64,000 nucleotides of DNA from Pedobacter sp. SYP-B3415. Its GTDB lineage: Bacteria > Bacteroidota > Bacteroidia > Sphingobacteriales > Sphingobacteriaceae. A model generated the notes under the pieces. It saw nothing but the letters and a program-made list of their open reading frames with translations. It was not told the DNA's origin and searched no databases. Position numbers and translations under genes: made by a program. The stretch lies in NCBI RefSeq assembly GCF_004138205.1, contig NZ_RXNQ01000009.1:1-64000 (forward strand), written 5' to 3'. This document shows positions 59,942 through 64,000 of the stretch, in pieces; position 1 is the stretch's first letter; each line of letters starts with the position of its first letter.

Positions 59942-60457
59942 ATGTCTGCAAAAACCAAAAAGATCTTTCTTGCTCTGACTATCATTGTTCCGTTTCTGGC
60001 GTATTGCATCATCTATTACGCACCTATGATCAGGAATGCACCGTTCAGGTCAAAGGATTTTGTGTCATTTCAATACAGCTACGGACTGAACGCGGTGCCC
60101 GAGAACAGATATGATAGCAAGACCGGCGATTATACCTACCTAAACAGCAAGGATTCTGTGATCAGGGCCAATGTAAAACTGCGGAAAAACGACATCATCT
60201 ATATCCATAATAAAGCGAACGAGCTTGGATTGTGGAATTTTCCCGAGCTGATCGCCAATCCGGGGACAGATACAGCGAGTTCAAAGGCGCTGCGGTACCA
60301 CATCGTTTTTAAGTACAGGACCAAGACAAAAAAAGTGACCTATTTCGACGATTACCGTGGCAGTGAGAAACTGCGGGATGCCGCCCGGCAAATGTTCAAG
60401 GTCATTGATCAAAGCCTGAGCGACGCTGAGGAGCGTTACGGGAAGCAGGCCCATTAG
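59942..60457 (+). CDS. N-terminally anchored protein, unknown
   Basis: A 171-residue protein with one hydrophobic helix (residues 9-27, FLALTIIVPFLAYCIIYYAP) and a periplasmic alpha/beta domain (VRANVKLRKNDIIYIHN-like strands, LRYHIVFKYRTKTKKVTYFD). It is probably cotranscribed with the symporter, from which it is 2 bp away. I recognise no family. Confidence 0.6.
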   Translation: MSAKTKKIFLALTIIVPFLAYCIIYYAPMIRNAPFRSKDFVSFQYSYGLNAVPENRYDSKTGDYTYLNSKDSVIRANVKLRKNDIIYIHNKANELGLWNFPELIANPGTDTASSKALRYHIVFKYRTKTKKVTYFDDYRGSEKLRDAARQMFKVIDQSLSDAEERYGKQAH

Positions 60458-60486
60458 CCTGAAGACCAGCAGTCCATTCATAAATT

Positions 60487-60502
60487 TTCGTATATTTACG
60501 AA
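60487..60502. promoter_or_regulatory. BlaI-type operator
   Basis: TTCGTA-TATT-TACGAA, with 6-bp arms, overlaps the likely -7 box (TATATTTA) 13 bp before the BlaI-like gene. A half-site (TCGTAAATAT) follows at once. Autoregulation by the BlaI-like protein is inferred. Confidence 0.65.
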
Positions 60503-60514
60503 GCAATCGTAAAT

Positions 60515-60880
60515 ATGGAAAAGCTCACGATACAGGAGGAAGAGGCCATGCAGGCCGTTTGGCAGCATGGTGCAGGTTTTATAAAGGATTTTATGGCGTT
60601 ACTGCCTGAGCCTAAACCTCCGTATACCACCCTTGCATCTACCATCAAAAACCTGGAAAAAAAAGGTTTTCTGAAAAGTGAACGCTTTGCAAATGCCAAC
60701 CGGTACAGTGCTAAAGTAAAGGAGGCAGATTATAAAAAGCGGTTTATGAACGGTTTTGTGAGCGATTACTTCCAGAATTCGTATAAAGAACTTGTTGCTT
60801 TTTTTGCGCGCGATAAAAAGATCAGTGCGGAAGAGTTGAAAGAAATCATTAATCTGATTGAAAATCCTGAAAAGGAATAG
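60515..60880 (+). CDS. BlaI/MecI/CopY-family repressor
   Basis: A 121-residue winged-helix protein. LTIQEEEAMQAVWQHGAGFI, PPYTTLASTIKNLEKKGFLK and SERFANANRYSAKV are the family's HTH and wing. The C-terminal helices mediate dimerisation and hold the cleavage region. It is followed 20 bp later by an M56 sensor peptidase, its usual partner; the sensor's signal releases the repressor. The operator lies just upstream. Confidence 0.92.
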   Translation: MEKLTIQEEEAMQAVWQHGAGFIKDFMALLPEPKPPYTTLASTIKNLEKKGFLKSERFANANRYSAKVKEADYKKRFMNGFVSDYFQNSYKELVAFFARDKKISAEELKEIINLIENPEKE

Positions 60881-60900
60881 GCTATTTTAAATCTGAACTT

Positions 60901-62367
60901 ATGCCACAACTACTTCTCAGCCTGCTCAAAATTAATCTTGTGCTGCTCTTGTTTGCCGGGGTGTATTATCTCGCGCTTCGGAAATTAACCTTTTATGGTC
61001 TGAACCGGGCATTTCTTCTTTTTGGAATTGCTTTTTCGACAGTTTATCCATTCGTAGACCTGACAGAATTTTTTCAGCGGCGGCAAACCATCCCGCATGG
61101 CGTAGCATCTTACGTTCCGCAGGTGCATCAACTGAGCGCGGCGACCGGCGCGGTTGATATATGGCAGGTCTTGCTTGTCATCTTTTACTTCGGTGCAATT
61201 ATCATGGCATTTCGTCTGTTCATGCAGCTTTTTTCGCTGTATCGCATTCACCGCCGCTCTATGCCCAGCCAAATGAACAGTCAGCCGGTACGTTTGCTGC
61301 GTGATCCGTTGAGTCCGTTTTCTTTCTGGCAGACCATTTACATACACCCCGGACTGCATAAGCGTGAGGAACTGAAAACAATTATTGAGCACGAAAAGGT
61401 GCATGTAAAAGAATGGCATACCGCAGATATTTTGCTGGCCGAGCTTAGCCTGGTTTGTTACTGGTTTAATCCCGGGGTCTGGATGATGAAAAGGGCGGTA
61501 AAGGAAAACATCGAATTCATTACCGATGCCCGGCTTCTGAAAAGTGGCCTGGATCGGAAAACATACCAGTATAGCCTGCTTGATGCGGGAACTCTGCGGC
61601 CGGCTGTATCGCTTGTCAATAATTTTAACCTGTCAGATCTCAGGAAGCGTATCAAAATGATGAATGCAAAAAGGTCCTCGCCTGTAAAACTCTCATTTTA
61701 TATCATCGCTTTGCCGTTACTTCTTTGTATTACCCTGGCCTTCACCATTTCAGCAAAAAAGCAAGCCGTTGCCGAACGGGCTGCCGGATATGTACAGCAG
61801 CAACAGCCTGTACGAGTAAATGAAGGTGCCGGGCGGGTGGCACCAGCTATCGGCAGGGGATCCCGTGCCGACAGGAAAAAGAATGCCGTATCGGCTAACG
61901 GGGCTGCACAGCAACCAGGGGTGTCATTTGTTCATCGTATCAGCTTAACCAGTTCAGATAGCGTGCCGGCAGATCGGAGTCCTGAGAAATTAATCATTAT
62001 GGCGCGTGCCGCGATCGGTAAGAGCGCGTCCGGCAGAAAGCAATTTTTGGTCTTTGCAGATTCGGTGCAGCATCTCAAAACAGGCGTTGGACAGGTCAGG
62101 GTTACTTATTTAAGAAAGGGACATGTTGATGATGCAAACGAAGACGACACGCTGATTGAAAAAAAGATCGCAACACACGTCTATCACAATCAGGATAGCA
62201 CAGCAAACGTTCCGGTAACATATGTTGTCAGCAAAAATTCCACAAAACTTTTGAATCTTTCAGACGAGCTAAAACCTGAGCAGATAAAGTCCATCCGTAT
62301 TGAAACAGCCGATAAGGGTGGCCGGAAAATCAAAATTTATCTCCATCAGAAAGAGGAGCAGCGATAG
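60901..62367 (+). CDS. BlaR1/MecR1-like M56 sensor metallopeptidase
   Basis: A 488-residue membrane protein. Four transmembrane helices frame the M56 domain with IIEHEKVHVKEWHTADILLA (HExxH zinc site, near residue 162) and ENIEFITDARLLKSG (third ligand). A fourth helix lies at about residues 260-280, then a periplasmic part of 200 residues that is not a penicillin-binding domain. So the signal is unlikely to be a beta-lactam bound at a PBP-like site. It works with the BlaI-like repressor upstream; target genes are unknown. Confidence 0.88.
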   Translation: MPQLLLSLLKINLVLLLFAGVYYLALRKLTFYGLNRAFLLFGIAFSTVYPFVDLTEFFQRRQTIPHGVASYVPQVHQLSAATGAVDIWQVLLVIFYFGAIIMAFRLFMQLFSLYRIHRRSMPSQMNSQPVRLLRDPLSPFSFWQTIYIHPGLHKREELKTIIEHEKVHVKEWHTADILLAELSLVCYWFNPGVWMMKRAVKENIEFITDARLLKSGLDRKTYQYSLLDAGTLRPAVSLVNNFNLSDLRKRIKMMNAKRSSPVKLSFYIIALPLLLCITLAFTISAKKQAVAERAAGYVQQQQPVRVNEGAGRVAPAIGRGSRADRKKNAVSANGAAQQPGVSFVHRISLTSSDSVPADRSPEKLIIMARAAIGKSASGRKQFLVFADSVQHLKTGVGQVRVTYLRKGHVDDANEDDTLIEKKIATHVYHNQDSTANVPVTYVVSKNSTKLLNLSDELKPEQIKSIRIETADKGGRKIKIYLHQKEEQR

Positions 62368-62385
62368 TTGTCACTGCTCATCTTT

Positions 62386-64000
62386 TCAGAAATTGAAGGC
62401 TGCCCGCAACATAGCAACGCGGCCGGGGATGTTGTATACGCCGCTGGTATAAGCATTGGCAGAAAGGTAAATGGCTTCGAATGTCCGTACGTTGGCCAGG
62501 TTGGTAACGCCGAACTCCAGGTCGGTTTTTAATTTCGGAATGCGGTATTTAACCGACGCATCTGCGAAAATATAGCGCAGATCGGGTTGCGCTGACTGGC
62601 GCGTCAGGATATGTTCTCCGGAAAGATTAAGGAAAACGTTTCTTCGCAGCGTCAGTGCCAGGGTTGATAACTGCCTGATTTGCTGGACACGCGTATTGAT
62701 TGCGTTTTCTGCCTTTGCCTTATTAAAGCTGGTGGTATAGTTCAGGTCATAAGACCAGGTTATAATGCCACCGATGCGGCTTTCGAAACCGGCTTTTCCG
62801 GTGTACACATTTGCGGTATAGGGCAGCAGCTGGCTGTTTTGTAACTGGTTGTAGTCGCTGCTGCTGAAACTTCCGCCGGCATTAACCGTGCTTTTTAGGG
62901 CGAACAAGTATTTGCTTGCATTTGCACTAAGGTTCGTTGTACGTACATGGTTGGAGAGTGGAAGCACGATACGCTGCTGAATGCTGTTGCTGAGCAAAAA
63001 TGAAGATATTGTATTTAACCTGGTGTCTGAATACCCTGCCTGTACATTCAGAAAAAACATCTGCACGGCCTTGCGAAAACTGAAGGTGGCATTTGCACTG
63101 TGCGTGCTGGCTTCAGGGATGTCTGCATTGTTCGCAAAAAGCGAACGGTAGTTGCGTAAAACTGTACCCCGGTACACATCGTCCAGGTTGCCGAGTGTGT
63201 TTCCGAAACTGTAATTGGCCGTGACGTAGTTCTCTATCCCGGTGTTATACTTCAGGTTGAAAGACGGGTTGATCAAAAATCGTTGATAAGACTTGTCCAG
63301 ATCATGAAGGGCATCATTGTAATCAATCCCGTTATAACTTAAGGGAACTGTTAGACTTGCCTTTAGTTTTTCTCCTGCATATTCATAAATCCCGGAAGCG
63401 TACAATTTGTGCCTGAGCCAGTCGAGATCGTTTTGAGCATTCGCTGCCGCGACTTCCTGCTGGTCATGCTGCAAGAGCTGCAGGTCTGATACGAGTCGCT
63501 GTTTCTGCAATTGAAATCCGGCGCGGTATGTTTGCGTAAAGGCGCCTTTAACGAGTGCAAAAGATGCCGAATTATTTGTGAAAAGTGTAGGTATACGCAG
63601 ACTTTGTTCGATCCCGGCGTAGGGAAGACCGCCATTAAGCACACCGGCATTAAGTCCCGGGCTTACACGCAAAGTTTCCGACTGACCGGACGCGCTTAGG
63701 TACGAATAGAAATTAACCACCCTGCCCGACCTGAATTTCTTGCGAAAGCTGAATTCATTTGAGAATTCATAGGGATGCTGATACAACTGCTGCCCCGCCT
63801 GTTGCTGGTTCATAACCAGCGAAGCGCGGTTCGTGTATGGTGCGTATTCTGCAAGCAGGGTGTTCTCAAGGTAACTGTCTTCTGCATTTTCAAGTACACT
63901 GAACCGGCCGCTTAGCCGCTGCGGATTCATGTTGCTGCCCTGTTGTTCGGTATAAGAGATGGTTTGCCCCGGCAGATAGGTCTCTGAAACCTTGCTGTAA
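62386..64000 (-). CDS. TonB-dependent outer membrane receptor (5' end outside window)
   Basis: The frame is open from its stop at 62386 to the window edge; it continues through the ATG at 63930 into upstream codons (YSKVSETYLPGQTISYTEQQ), so that ATG is internal. At least 538 residues of alternating beta strands are visible, ending LRAAFNF with a C-terminal aromatic, as in outer-membrane barrels. DLEFGVTNLANVRTFEAIYL near the end is a common TonB-receptor strand pair. The plug domain is not in the window. Substrate unknown; no SusD partner is seen downstream. Confidence 0.78.
   Translation of the reverse strand, partial: YSKVSETYLPGQTISYTEQQGSNMNPQRLSGRFSVLENAEDSYLENTLLAEYAPYTNRASLVMNQQQAGQQLYQHPYEFSNEFSFRKKFRSGRVVNFYSYLSASGQSETLRVSPGLNAGVLNGGLPYAGIEQSLRIPTLFTNNSASFALVKGAFTQTYRAGFQLQKQRLVSDLQLLQHDQQEVAAANAQNDLDWLRHKLYASGIYEYAGEKLKASLTVPLSYNGIDYNDALHDLDKSYQRFLINPSFNLKYNTGIENYVTANYSFGNTLGNLDDVYRGTVLRNYRSLFANNADIPEASTHSANATFSFRKAVQMFFLNVQAGYSDTRLNTISSFLLSNSIQQRIVLPLSNHVRTTNLSANASKYLFALKSTVNAGGSFSSSDYNQLQNSQLLPYTANVYTGKAGFESRIGGIITWSYDLNYTTSFNKAKAENAINTRVQQIRQLSTLALTLRRNVFLNLSGEHILTRQSAQPDLRYIFADASVKYRIPKLKTDLEFGVTNLANVRTFEAIYLSANAYTSGVYNIPGRVAMLRAAFNF

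Noticed and set aside
1-64000. CRISPR array
   Set aside because: No series of regularly spaced direct repeats was seen; the only exact repeats found are the att core and the three palindromes.

Overview
The window comes from a Bacteroidota chromosome, probably of the Sphingobacteriia (Pedobacter/Mucilaginibacter type). The evidence is TAnnTTTG promoter elements instead of TATAAT, general lack of Shine-Dalgarno sites, and host genes such as YiaA, a DUF922 HExxH protein, a PASTA/MltG cluster and BlaI/M56. Three parts are visible: a sliver of chromosome (1-226), a complete prophage of about 40.2 kb (227-40401), and 23.6 kb of ordinary chromosome.

The prophage sits in the 3' end of a tRNA-Ser(UGA) gene (40385-40469, minus strand). 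An exact 18-bp repeat (227-244 and 40384-40401) marks the ends. The tRNA's original terminator now lies on the far side of the element, at 186-211. Reading left to right: a lysogeny operon on the minus strand (S24/LexA-like repressor, a lipoprotein, a secreted protein, a SHOCT-like membrane protein and a small XRE protein); a divergent early region (LuxR-like regulator, small ORFs); a recombination/replication block (Sak4-like ATPase, PD-(D/E)XK exonuclease, SNF2 helicase, large ParB-like protein, DGQHR protein, replication initiator-like pair, RuvC-like resolvase); a minus-strand cargo block (14.7-17.0 kb); terminase; tail genes (19.1-28.1 kb) including a chaperone with a TTTTTTA slippery site and a tape measure protein; a second minus-strand cargo gene (AbiJ-NTD4/HEPN-like); head genes (protease-scaffold, capsid, tube-like protein, portal, connector); a fibre with an SGNH esterase; GH108 endolysin and spanin-like genes; and the integrase.

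The most interesting prophage signals are these. An identical 16-bp palindrome occurs three times, each time just in front of or across the start of a structural gene block. A two-gene cargo operon pairs a small two-helix membrane protein with an LPO_1073/Vpar_1526-like protein. A HEPN-type Abi gene lies between the tail and head modules. A tRNA-Ser-3'-end-like sequence lies inside the early region in inverted orientation to the att sites.

The chromosome to the right carries a decayed HigA antitoxin; yiaA; a minus-strand operon for PASTA protein, MltG, thioesterase and YihY, divergent from ddl; a MATE exporter; another thioesterase; rpsO-pnp; rpe; a secreted GH20 hexosaminidase; a lipoprotein with dgkA; a DUF922 protein; an ECF sigma factor with a membrane partner; a dicarboxylate/glutamate symporter; a BlaI/M56 sensor pair; and a TonB-dependent receptor cut by the window edge. 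Function calls rest on motifs read by eye; no database search was run.
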